Assembly (NCBI GenBank): GCA_030848705.1
Contig: CM061236.1
Location: forward strand, 62,205,481 to 62,269,480
Length of the DNA: 64,000 nt
Source of the DNA: Heracleum sosnowskyi
Taxonomy: Eukaryota > Streptophyta > Magnoliopsida > Apiales > Apiaceae
Reading direction: 5' to 3'
Shown here piece after piece: positions 12,068-21,754 of this stretch (position 1 is the first letter of the stretch; each line of letters opens with the position of its first letter). The position numbers and the translations under genes are program-made. The notes under the pieces were generated by a model. It had not been told where the DNA came from. It ran no database searches and saw nothing but the letters and a program-made list of their open reading frames with translations.

Positions 12068-12699
12068 CAGTAAAACCTCTATAAATTAATAATCTTGGGA
12101 CCGGAAAATTTATTATTTTAGCGAGATTATTAGTTTATCGATTAAAATATTTTATTATTTTATCGATATATTAATATTTATTAATTTACACATTATTTCA
12201 TATCAAATAACATTTTTATCCAATATATTGTACAATCAATCACAACAATTCAAATATATATTGATACATATATCAAAATGAATAGTTTAATGTATCAAAA
12301 AATAGTTAATAAATTGGTTAAATGTACCAAAAATGATATTAACATTTTTCAAATTCCAACATATACATCATATATGCTTTATACCCTTCACAAAATCAAA
12401 GATGAAATTGCATTTGATTCTTATGAAAAAAGAAAGCTGTCTGATACATATTTTACTAAAGTTGTCTAAAGAATATTCAAATATTATGTGCAATATATAA
12501 AAAATTTATTATATTTAATGAATTATTATTTTACATTTTCAGTGGGCCTTTAAGAACTTTTACAAAAATTATTATCTTATGCATTTAGCATTTAGTGATA
12601 ATATTAATTTATCACATTGGCCCAAGTCGGGACGACAAAAAATTATTATTTAATTGAGGTTATTAATTTATCCAATATTCATTTATCGAGGATTTACTG
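12068..12699. mobile_element. Emigrant/pogo-like DNA element with TA target site
   Basis: The left end CAGTAAAACCTCTATAAATT is mirrored by the right end, which in reverse reads CAGTAAATCCTCGATAAATG. Both ends are flanked by TA (12066-12067 and 12700-12701). This terminal repeat and TA duplication are those of the plant Emigrant/Lemi1 pogo-like group (Tc1/mariner superfamily). At 632 bp it is too short for a transposase. The 63-codon frame inside (12278-12469) shows no transposase motif that I can recognise, so it is probably a non-autonomous derivative. Confidence 0.8.
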
Positions 12700-12701
12700 T
12701 A

Positions 12702-13230
12702 CAAAATGTAAAGTACAATTATGTATAAGTGACAAACTCTTAACTTTATTTATTTTTTAAATTAAAAAACCCCAGGCGAAGCCAAGACAAACAAATACCA
12801 GTTTGTCTTAAACTCTGTTCCCAACAACCATGTTAACAACATATTAGGACAGATGGAGTAATAATGGGTATAGATTAGAAGTTTATACATGAATAATTTT
12901 AAAATATCAATAAAACCTAATGAGATATTATAATTTCATCCCCTTGAAATATTCTTTTATATATAGTAATGTATTAAAATTTGAAAAATTATATAATATG
13001 AATATATTAATATAGACACATATTGCTGAACCTATTACATTCTAGCAATATTGTTAGTTAGACAATACTGAACCAAGTACATACCAATCTATTATGAGTT
13101 GTTTGTCTGTCGGTCGGTCCGTTGTCCGTCGAATCAATTCACTAGCAAGACTACGTAATATATGGTGGTGAAAGAGTTAACATGCATACAACTCAACGTC
13201 AAACTTACACTAATTATGAATTTATGATTC
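12702..13230. other. Intergenic sequence, no gene recognised
   Basis: I see nothing coding or repetitive beyond short AT-rich runs. The GTCTGTCGGTCGGTCCGTTG stretch near 13107 is a small low-complexity patch. Confidence 0.55.
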
Positions 13231-13547
13231 TGTTAGGAATTATTTTGTTTATTGATGATAAACAAAATTACTCTTTAAAAGTGTATAAGTAAAAATATAA
13301 CTTTCAACGAATAACATGTTGAAAGGTAGTTTATCAATCGATAAGACTAAATGTAACATGTCCTTTTTAGTTTTAAATAGCAGTTGAAAGTATAAGTGTT
13401 AGGGTTGAATAAGTCATGTTGACTATCAATGGATATGTAGAATAGAGAGACTAATTGTAAATATTTGATGCCTTATAATTTTACATAAGTGAAAATGTAT
13501 TTCAACGGATACCATTCAACCTTCAACGGATACGGCCAAGACACCTT
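13231..13547 (+). repeat. 5' fragment of an older Sirevirus LTR, related to element C
   Basis: It starts TGTTAGGAATTATTTTG and continues GATGATAAACA. It shares the layout of element C's LTR at 56069 (TGTTAGGAATATGTTG...GATGATAAACA, later AAGTCATGTTGACTA and ATGCCTT(A/G)TAATT) but is clearly diverged. It carries its own repeated word TTCAACGGATA (about 13501 and 13522) and a TTTCAACGAAT...TGTTGAAAG inverted pair near 13303-13326. It is cut at 13547 by the insertion of element A. Confidence 0.8.
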
Positions 13548-14850
13548 TGTTAGGCTCAAGACATGTCTGAATATCACCTTAACAAGCCTAAGCTATGTGA
13601 CTATGTCACACTACATGACCTAGTGAATTCTATCACTGGGATATAGTATAGGTCTCTCTATGTACTTGTCTTGTTCTCATGAACATCAGCTTGATCATGT
13701 ATGCTCAGAATTATAATGAGATTAGTAAGCTTCTTGCAACTAGAATGTATATAGGCCATTAAATAATTGTCCTGGTAGAAGTTCAGATTTGTTCATGCAG
13801 CAGGATAGAGATGAATAAGTCCCTGAAGAAATAAGTTACAGAAATTTGTCTAAGGCATTATATAGCAAAGTCAGAATAAAGCTATGTCGTGAAGTCACCA
13901 ATATCCATGTCGATAAGTGCTAGATCGCATAGTCCATTTTGTACTATGTCGTGAAGTCCTCAAGACTCATGTCGTGAAGTGTTGAAGTCAGCAAAGTCAA
14001 AGATGCCTAGATCGTGAAGTCCCCAAATGACTTATGTCGCATAGTCCTCAAATGACTTATGTCGTATAGTCCTCAAATGACTTATGTCGCATAGTCCTCA
14101 AATGACTTATGTCGCAAAGTCCTCAAAAAGACTAGATCGTGAAGTCCACAAATGACCTATGTCGCAAAGTCTTCAAAGGCCATATCGCGTAGTCTTCACA
14201 AGTGACATCGCATAGTCTGGAATGAAGTGGAGTTCACGATATCAACACTTAGCCGTTTACAACAAGACAAATCAAGGTACAAAATCAAGAATCAAAAGAG
14301 ACAAATACTGAAGCATTTGTTCTGGCAAGGTGGTCCAAAGAACAGATGGCAAATCTACAGCTAAACTTGGAGAGAAAGATAAGAGACAAGCAACTACAGA
14401 AACGGGAAAGACTCCGAAAAGCAGGTGGTCCTTCCTGACACAGTTAACCTCTTATGGCAGGACAAGTTGGACTTTCAGCTAGGGGTAACTGAGTAATTAG
14501 TGGTGTGCCTAGTTTGTATAGGTGAATATATATCGAGCACACACCACTGAAAGCTGAAAGAGAGATACACATAGTTTTATCTTAAGCACTCTTTTCTCTG
14601 TAAGCAAAAACAAGTTACAAAATGTTCTTGTTTAGAAGCCAGAAATTCCGTTGTGAATTTTCGGAAAGTTGTAGTATTTAATTTACTCAATACAAAGTAG
14701 ATTAAAGTGATTGTGTGTGTTGTTTATATTCCGCATATTACATAGCATAATCATATACAGCTTATCTTGAGTTTCAAGAATCGAAAAACATCAAACTATC
14801 CATTCACCCCCCCCCATCTGTCTAGTTTATAGTGGTATTCATTTCTAACA
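13548..14850 (+). repeat. Element A 5' LTR
   Basis: It begins TGTTAGGCTCAAG and ends TTTCTAACA (TGTTA/TAACA inverted ends). A TATA-like TATATAT at 14527-14533 is followed by about 50 bp of AG-rich leader. A C-tract (ATTCA then nine to ten C) lies near the 3' end, as in the other families here. The middle carries the family word TATGTCGCAAAGTC and variants. Compared with the 3' LTR it has one fewer 25-bp repeat unit. Confidence 0.93.
14020..14185. repeat. 25-bp tandem array in the A 5' LTR
   Basis: Four near-identical units of CTCAAATGACTTATGTCGCA followed by TAGTC are followed by degenerate units ending CAAAGTC and GTGAAGTC. Each unit holds the family-A word TATGTCGC(A/G)(A/T)AGTC. The matching array in the 3' LTR (about 50207-50375) has five units. 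Confidence 0.85.
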
Positions 14851-14852
14851 AG

Positions 14853-14864
14853 TGGTATCAGAGC
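14853..14864 (+). other. Element A primer-binding site
   Basis: TGGTATCAGAGC, two bases after the LTR end, pairs with the 3' end of initiator methionine tRNA. Confidence 0.9.
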
Positions 14865-14900
14865 GAAGGCTGTTAACGTACAAACAGGAAAAGATCAAGA

Positions 14901-17369
14901 ATGAGTTCACAGAAACTAAGCAATATCAAGATTCCTCCCTTCAACAAGGAGCACTACAGCTTATGGAAGAAGAAGATGTTACTTTTCATCAAAGCTTCCA
15001 ATCCCATGTATTTAGACATTCTAAAGCATGGTCCCTTTATTCCAATGATTGAGATTTCTGAAACAACAGTAGGCACTGAGATAATACCAGCAAGGCATGT
15101 TCCTAAAGACCCCTCAAAATACACTGATCCTGAAAAGGAGAAAATAGCACTGGATGGACATCTCCAACTTATCATTTGTGAATCTATGGATTTCAACATG
15201 TATGGCACTGTTGCTCACTGTAGTAGTGCAAAGAAAATGTGGGATCTCATAGAAGTGCTATGTGAAGGAACTCCTGAGGTAAGGAAGAACAAAAAGCAGA
15301 TTCTGGTCTCACAGTATGAAGCATTCATGGCTCAACCAAAGGAGGGAATCACAGAAGTGTTTGAGAGGTTCAACAAGCTGATAAATGAACTCAAACTCTA
15401 TGACAAACACTATGAGACAGAAGAGCTCAACATGAAGTTCTTACTAACTCTTCCAGATCACTTGGAACCAAGAATCTCTTCCCTTAAAGAAAGAGATCTA
15501 ACAAAGATTGGTTTTGATGTGTTGTATGGTGTTTTGAAGACATATGAGCTAGAGCTGTTTCAGAAGATATCTACTCAAGAAAAGCAAGGATTAATGGCCA
15601 ATACCTCTTGTGCCCTTATTGCTGACAATCTAGGTCAAAGAATGGAATCTCTAAAGGTCAGTCAAGTCAAGATTGAGGAACTGGAAAGTGATGACACTAG
15701 TGATGAAACTCAGGTTGTTTATGATTTGCCTGAGGAGGATGAGTTCTACAGCATAGATGAGCTGGACAAGATGGAAAACAAATCTTTTGCTTATATGGCT
15801 AGGAGATATCCTAACATTAGGTTTAAGAGGAAGCAACCATTCAAGTCTAAATTCAATAGTGGAAATGCTGGTGGTTCAGGTAGCTCAAACTCTTTCAACA
15901 AAGGAAAAGGGATTGCTGGTGCTGCTAAAGGAGGATACAAATCTGAGAGTGTGGATAGGTCCAAAATAAGATGCTATAACTGCAATGAACTTGGGCATTT
16001 TGCCACAGAGTGCAAGAAGCCTAAACAGGTCAAAAAGGACAAAGCATACTTAGAGCTTGAAGCCAAGTATGAAGCTCTACTCAAGAAACAACAGGGTAAA
16101 ACTTTTATTGCTGAGGGAAAATGCTGGGATGACTCTGATGAAGAAGAAGAACAAGAGTACTCAAACTATGCCTTGATGGCATTTTCTGATGATGGTGATT
16201 CTTCAAGTCAGGTACCCATTCTTACTTCTCTTGATATGACTCCCTTTCAATATAAGCAGACTGTTGAAGACATGAGTACTGAGATGTTTAATATTCATAC
16301 TAGCATGTTAGTTGCTAATGAAGAAATTGATAGGCTAACTGATAAAAATCTTGAGCTTACAGAAAAGAATGAGAAGCTTGAGTTAATGGTTGTGAGCCTT
16401 GATGGTTTGAATAAGGAGATTGAGTATCTCAAAAACAAAGTAATTTGTGCTGAACAAATAGAAAAAGCTCTTAGAGAGCAAATTGCTGAAAATGAATTAA
16501 AGCTAAGAAGTTTCAAAAACTCATCTGAGCTTATTCAAACCTATCACAAGGAACACACTGAAGGCTGCAAGGTTGGAGTTGGTTTTGACTATGAGTATGA
16601 TAAAGGAAGGAAGAAGGCAAAGGGCAAAGGAAAAGAATCTTTTACAAACAAAAATGCCCCAACCATTCTGTCTAGTGTTGAAAAGCCCATTTTCAAAAAG
16701 AGTGTTGTTGAGTTTGATGAAGAACTATTGATCATCAAACAACAACTTCTTGAAGAAGATGAGGCTGCTAAAGACACTTCTTCCTCTCATAAATCTGTTG
16801 ATCAGAAAGAGACCAAAGACAACCTTGTCAAGAGTCCTAAAGTCAAGAAAGAAGTTGTTAAGAAAAAGAAACAAAACAGAAATGGTAAGATAGGTGTCAA
16901 CAAGGGTAACAACTATGCTTATGTGCCAAATGCTCCTAGGAAACAATGTCAAAAATGTCTATCTGTAAATCATTTGACTCATAAGTGTAGTAAACCTGAG
17001 ATTGCTGAAGTTGATAACCTGAGCAACCATTCTGTAAGCATAAACTCTAATCATGATTCTTTCTGTGGTAATTCAAACTGCATGACATGCTATGTGACTG
17101 TGATTGCTAATTGTTTATCTCTTAAGCATAAACTGGATTCTGCACAATCTTGTGAATCACGCACACATATGCACACTCACAGGACAGGATCCCCAATCAA
17201 GGTTGAGAGGGTGAAAACTTCATGTGAGCCTAAGAGTGTAAACTCCAAAGCCACAGAAAAAGTGAAGTCTCTTACTGTGAAGAATGCTATTTATGACAGA
17301 AGAATTGTTAACAAAAATGTTTCTAAATCAATTGGACCCTACCAAGTGTGGGTACCAAAAACAACTTAG
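14901..17369 (+). CDS. gag: Element A Gag (capsid/nucleocapsid, Sirevirus type)
   Basis: An 822-residue open frame begins 37 bp after the primer site. The N-terminal third has the copia UBN2-type gag fold signature (YSLWKKKM...GPFIP, then KEGITEVFERFNKLINEL). A CCHC knuckle CYNCNELGHFATEC lies at about residue 358, and a second CQKCLSVNHLTHKC at about 683. Between them are an acidic stretch and heptad-rich helices (about 460-560) likely to form a coiled coil. The tail is basic and ends VWVPK. Gag should form the particle and bind genomic RNA. It is longer than ordinary copia Gag, as is usual in Sireviruses. This frame is fully open, although pol downstream is broken. Confidence 0.92.
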   Translation: MSSQKLSNIKIPPFNKEHYSLWKKKMLLFIKASNPMYLDILKHGPFIPMIEISETTVGTEIIPARHVPKDPSKYTDPEKEKIALDGHLQLIICESMDFNMYGTVAHCSSAKKMWDLIEVLCEGTPEVRKNKKQILVSQYEAFMAQPKEGITEVFERFNKLINELKLYDKHYETEELNMKFLLTLPDHLEPRISSLKERDLTKIGFDVLYGVLKTYELELFQKISTQEKQGLMANTSCALIADNLGQRMESLKVSQVKIEELESDDTSDETQVVYDLPEEDEFYSIDELDKMENKSFAYMARRYPNIRFKRKQPFKSKFNSGNAGGSGSSNSFNKGKGIAGAAKGGYKSESVDRSKIRCYNCNELGHFATECKKPKQVKKDKAYLELEAKYEALLKKQQGKTFIAEGKCWDDSDEEEEQEYSNYALMAFSDDGDSSSQVPILTSLDMTPFQYKQTVEDMSTEMFNIHTSMLVANEEIDRLTDKNLELTEKNEKLELMVVSLDGLNKEIEYLKNKVICAEQIEKALREQIAENELKLRSFKNSSELIQTYHKEHTEGCKVGVGFDYEYDKGRKKAKGKGKESFTNKNAPTILSSVEKPIFKKSVVEFDEELLIIKQQLLEEDEAAKDTSSSHKSVDQKETKDNLVKSPKVKKEVVKKKKQNRNGKIGVNKGNNYAYVPNAPRKQCQKCLSVNHLTHKCSKPEIAEVDNLSNHSVSINSNHDSFCGNSNCMTCYVTVIANCLSLKHKLDSAQSCESRTHMHTHRTGSPIKVERVKTSCEPKSVNSKATEKVKSLTVKNAIYDRRIVNKNVSKSIGPYQVWVPKTT

Positions 17370-17386
17370 TTACTTTGTGAATGCAG
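17352..17386 (+). promoter_or_regulatory. Gag/pol junction with splice-acceptor-like TGCAG|GG (element A)
   Basis: After the Gag codon TGG comes GTACCAAAA, the gag stop TAG, then a T-rich run and AATGCAG|GG. The pol reading phase opens exactly at the GG, in the -1 frame relative to gag. The same layout recurs in B, C and D. The GT-to-AG distance (35 nt) is too short for a normal plant intron, so only the acceptor side is a realistic splicing signal. Confidence 0.4.
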
Positions 17387-19834
17387 GGCAACAGGAATGA
17401 AAGAGTCATATGGATCTTGGATAGTGGATGCTCAAGTCACATGACTGGTGATATAGCCCTGCTATCATAATTTGAGGAAAAGGCTGGCCCATCAGTAACC
17501 TTTGGAAATGACAACATTGGTTATACCATGGGATATGGCAGTGTCAAATCTGGAAATGTCATTATTGAAGATGTAGCATTTGTTGAAGGACTGAAGCATA
17601 ACCTCTTGAGTATTGGACAATTCACCAACAGGGGTTTCAAAGTGGAATTTGATGAAGATCAATGTCTAATCTCAAAAAGAGGAAGTGGTGAAGTTGTTTT
17701 AACTGGTGTAAAGAAAGGAAGCTTGTTTGTAGCTAATCTTAAGGCTGCAGACAAGGGATAAATTTGTTGTTTCTACACTAAGGCCACAAATGAGGAATTC
17801 TGGCTATGGCACAAGAAACTATCTCACTTGAATGTTCAGGCAATGAACTCTCTAACAAAGAGAGAACTCATCAGAGATATGCATGCACTGGAGTTTGTGC
17901 AAGATGGAGCATGTGAAGCTTGTCAAAAAGGGAAGATCAAAAGATCAAGTCATAAGAACAAATTGCTCAATACAAACTCAAAACCTCTGCAGCTAATTCA
18001 CATGGATCTCTTTGGCCCTGTGAATGTAATGTCTCTTTCCAAGAAGAAATATGCTCTAGTTATGGTTGATGATTATTCAAGATACACTTGGGTGGAATTC
18101 CTATTCTCCAAGGATGAGGCACCCCAAGTTATTATAGAGCATATTAAGAGAGTTGATAGAGAAGCACAAAGCACTGGTTCCTCTGTAGTTACTTTGAGAA
18201 GTGATAATGGGACTGAGTTCAGAAATTCAACATTGTATGAGTTTTGCAAAGATAAAGGAATTTCTCAACAATTTTCAGCTCCTAGAACTCCTCAACAAAA
18301 TGGAGTAGTTGAGAGAAAGAATAGAACTCTCATTGAAGCTGCAAGGCCAATGTTGTTGGATGCAAGGTTACCTACTAGCTTTTGGGTTGATGCTGTTAAC
18401 ACATCATGCTATGTGCAAAATAGAACATTGATCAATAAGAAGTCTGAAAAAACTCCTTATTCATTAATGACTGGCAAAAGAGCATCCTTCAAGCATCTTC
18501 ATGTGTTCGGAAGCAAGTGCTTTGTGATGAAAGATACCTCTGAGCATGTTGGAAAATTTGATGCTAAGGCATTTGAAGGTATTTTCATTGGATACTCTCT
18601 GGAAAGGACAACATACAGGGTGTTTGTACCTGAGCAACACAAAGTCATGGAAAGCATGGATGTTACCTTTGATGACAAAAAAACTCCTGGACTTGAAACA
18701 AGTGAACAAGACAGTGTGCCGTTAAGATTTGAAAATCAAGGATATCTAGAGGATTCTGAAAGTGAAGATGAACCTCCTGCTCAACCTGTTCCAGAAAATG
18801 AAATTCTTGAAGTTGATGATTTTCTTCAAACACCCGTGCAAGGGTTCACAAACACAGGGGGAGAAGAAGAGAATGCAACCGTCAATCAAAATGAGCTTGG
18901 AACAGGTCAAGGAAATGAACAGGGTCACACAAGGAAATGGGACAGAGCCCACACTAGGGATCAAATCATTGGAGATCCTGGTGAGGGAGTTAGAACAAGA
19001 AGGGCAACACTGAATACATGTATGTATAGCTGCTTTCTGTCACAAGAGGAACCTAAAGTAATTGAAGAAGCTTTGAAGAATTCTGATTGGATTGTTGCCA
19101 TGCAAGAAGAATTGAATCAATTTGAGAAAAACAAAGTATGGGAACTAGTGCCACCTCCAAAAGGAAAGAATGTTATTGACACCAAATGGGTGTTCAGAAA
19201 CAAGATGGATGAAGAAGGAGTGGTGATTAGAAACAAAGCAAGGTTGGTTGCCAAAGGATACTGTCAACAAGAGGGCATTGACTATGATGAGACATTTGCA
19301 CATGTAGCTAGACTGGAAGCCATCAGAATACTCTTGGCTTTTGCAGCTCACTCAGATTTCAAGGTGTATCAAATGGATGTGAAAAGTGCATTTCTCAATG
19401 GTGATCTTGCTGAAGAAGTTTATGTGTCTCAACCACCTGGCTTTGAAAATGAAGACTTCCCAAACTTTGTATATAGATTGCTCAAGGCACTCTATGGACT
19501 CAAACAGGCACCAAGAGCATGGTATGAAACTCTATCTCAATTCCTTCTTGAGCATCAATTTACAAGGGGTACAATTGATAAAACCCTATTCTTCAAGAAG
19601 CATGGAAATGATATCATTCTTGTTCAAATCTATGTGGATGATGTCATCTTTGGCTCTTCAAATGAAAAACTCTGTGAAAGGTTCTCTAAGTTGATGCAAA
19701 GCAAATATGAGATGAGTATGATGGGAGAGTTAACCTACTTCCTAGGCCTGCAAGTACATCAAAGGGAGGATGGCATCTTTATAAACCAATCTAAGTATGT
19801 CAAGGATCTTTTAAAGAAATATGGTTTAGAAGAG
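17387..19834 (+). pseudogene. pol: Element A pol, 5' part (protease, integrase, RT)
   Basis: Protease DSGCSSHMTG is at about 17420. The frame is broken by TAA at 17468-17470 and again at 17759-17761, both inside conserved sequence. It is then open from 17762 through preintegrase (WLWHKKLSHLN), integrase D-D-E (HMDLFGPV, RSDNGTEF, QQNGVVERKN), a diverged linker (about 18700-18960) and RT with YVDDVIFGS (about 19633). In RT the usual FAPVARLEAIR motif reads FAHVARLEAIR. The frame ends where element B inserted at 19835. The reading phase resumes correctly at 31235. The two nonsense codons make it non-functional unless suppressed. Confidence 0.92.
18855..18864 (+). other. PPT-like tract in the integrase-RT linker (element A)
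   Basis: CAGGGGGAGA matches the core of A's own 3' polypurine tract (TTTGGGGGAGAT). It lies in the poorly conserved linker between integrase and RT. Equivalent tracts are at 25185 (B), 61191 (C) and 44631 (D, minus). Confidence 0.45.
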
Positions 19835-21740
19835 TGTTGGTGAGATCACAAGGCAGTATGAACAGGAAGACGTGATAACTCAACACTAGAACATGACAGG
19901 TAAATAATACTACGCCTACACAGAAATCAGGAAGAAATGAATACAAGGCAAATACAAAGAATCAAAACATTAGATAGATCTTTGAAGTCTACTACAGGTC
20001 ACTGAAAGAAGTTCATTAACATGTTCATGCCTCAGTGAAGAATAAGGTTTGAAGACTTTCAAGGTTTCAGAAGATGTGTAGATTCAGTATAAGTGCCACA
20101 AGAAGATTTCAGTGTACTAGCATTGATTGTGTTATAGACAGTGTTCGAAGCATAGGAATCTTGTTCAATTGAATACAGGGTAAAGACAAAGGTTAAAGAA
20201 GATAGCTACAGTCTTGAAGTTATACTCACTGAAAGAAGTTCATTTATATGTTCGAGCGTCAGTGAAGAACAGAGAATGAAGTATTCAAGATAGTAGTAGC
20301 AATGAAGACGTTGTCTAAAGTACCAGGAAGGATTCCAGTGAAAGTGCGTTGTTTATTGACAATCTATGTTCGAAGCAATTTGGACTGCTGCCGACTTATC
20401 AATTGGAATGCAATGAAGATGTGAAGATTCAATTGAGTGTTAGGCTTCAACACATATGAAGAAGATCAACACATTTATTCTACAGAAAGAATTGATGAAG
20501 TCCTACATGATAATTCCAGAAAATATCAAGCAGATTAACAAGAATTATCAATGTTGAAGAAAACCATGAGAAGCTAAATTGTCGAAAGGAAAATCGTATA
20601 GTCAAAAGGTGTTAAGTGTACAAAAGTTGAAACCTCAATTAAGGAACTGCAAGAAAGGAAACTTGAAGGTTTAAGTGTTGACCAACCAAACCTTTGGTAC
20701 TAAACTGGACATTGACAAGGTTGGCCAAAAACCACTTCGATGGTTTTTGGTTGGTTCGATGGTTTTTCAAAAAGCTTCGATAGTTTTTGTTCGATAGTTT
20801 TTTGTGGGTTCACACTGGAGCCAGTTCAGCTTTGTTGGAGCCAAGATTTTTGACTACTTCGATACTTTTAATGCTCCGATAGTTTATGAAAGTTATTTTA
20901 TAAACTTAAATAAATTTATTTTAAACTTTTAATTAAGTTTATTATAAATTTAAAATAAGTTTATTTAATAAATTTATTAAAACTAAAAAGGAGTATTTCG
21001 ATAGTTTATGAAATTTATTTTATAAACTTGAAATAAATTTATTTTAAACTTATTAATTAAGTTCATTATAAATTTAAAATAAGTTTACTTAATAAATTTA
21101 TTAAAACTATTGAATGGTTTTAAGATAATTTGGTTCGATAGTTTTTTTCTACAGCATGAAGAATTGAGTGGACACAACTCAAAAAGTAGTGTTCGATAGT
21201 TTTCTTTTGAAAACTATAAAAGTCTACACATCTGAAGCAGAAGACATTATTGAAGAGTACTTCTTCTGTTCTTCATCTTCTTCGACGAAGTGAAGAAATA
21301 CAGAGAGAGACAGAGAAGGAGACAATTATTTTATACCTGAACTTCTCACCGGGGAAACGTTATAATGCCCAAACTTTGTTCAATCTTAAGGGCCATTATA
21401 AAGTTTCTCCGGTAATTAAATCCTTTAGACAAACAAATAGATACAAACATTGTTTAGGATTTAATTTGTTCAATCTTTGTAGAAGCAAGAACAAATTGTT
21501 CTTGGAAGCCGGTAAATTTATTTACTGGGTGTAGCACCCCTTCAAGATTTATATATCGAATATAATTCTTGGAAAATCTTGTGTTATTATTTCCATGTCC
21601 GAATTACTATTCACCCTCAAGAACACGAACCCACTACAAGAACAGTAGTTTAATTATCTGCAAAAGATTCGAAAGAATTTTTTATAATTAGTGAGTATCG
21701 TATTCAACCCCCCCCTTCTACGATACTTCGGGACCTAACA
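19835..21740 (+). repeat. Element B 5' LTR
   Basis: It runs from TGTTGGTGAGATC to GGGACCTAACA. The 3' half carries repeated family words TTCGATAGTTT and TTCGATGGTTT and a duplicated AT-rich block (20889-20985 and 21004-21105). The hairpin ATAGTTTTC/GAAAACTAT (21196-21204 and 21209-21217) overlaps a TATA box TATAAAAG (21215-21222). The C-tract TATTCAACCCCCCCC is at about 21702. A 94-codon frame at 21250-21534, present in both LTRs, is taken as non-coding leader sequence. Confidence 0.95.
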
Positions 21741-21742
21741 AT

Positions 21743-21754
21743 TGGTATCAGAGC
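21743..21754 (+). other. Element B primer-binding site
   Basis: TGGTATCAGAGC lies two bases after the LTR end and is complementary to initiator methionine tRNA. Confidence 0.9.

Noticed and set aside
12278..12469. 63-codon frame inside the Emigrant-like element as a transposase piece
   Set aside because: No HTH or DDD motif, strong A+T bias and short length; a chance frame is as likely.
14020..14185. CRISPR-like regularly spaced repeats
   Set aside because: The 25-bp units are contiguous with no unique spacers and sit in a plant LTR. They are a slippage-type tandem array.
14853..14864. tRNA gene fragments suggested by TGGTATCAGAGC at several sites
   Set aside because: Each is a 12-base primer-binding site next to an LTR; no cloverleaf or internal promoter boxes accompany them.
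21250..21534. 94-codon frame in B's 5' LTR, repeated at 30745-31029
   Set aside because: It lies in LTR leader sequence just after the TATA box, is duplicated only because LTRs are duplicated, and shows no domain. Two substitutions between copies change residues.
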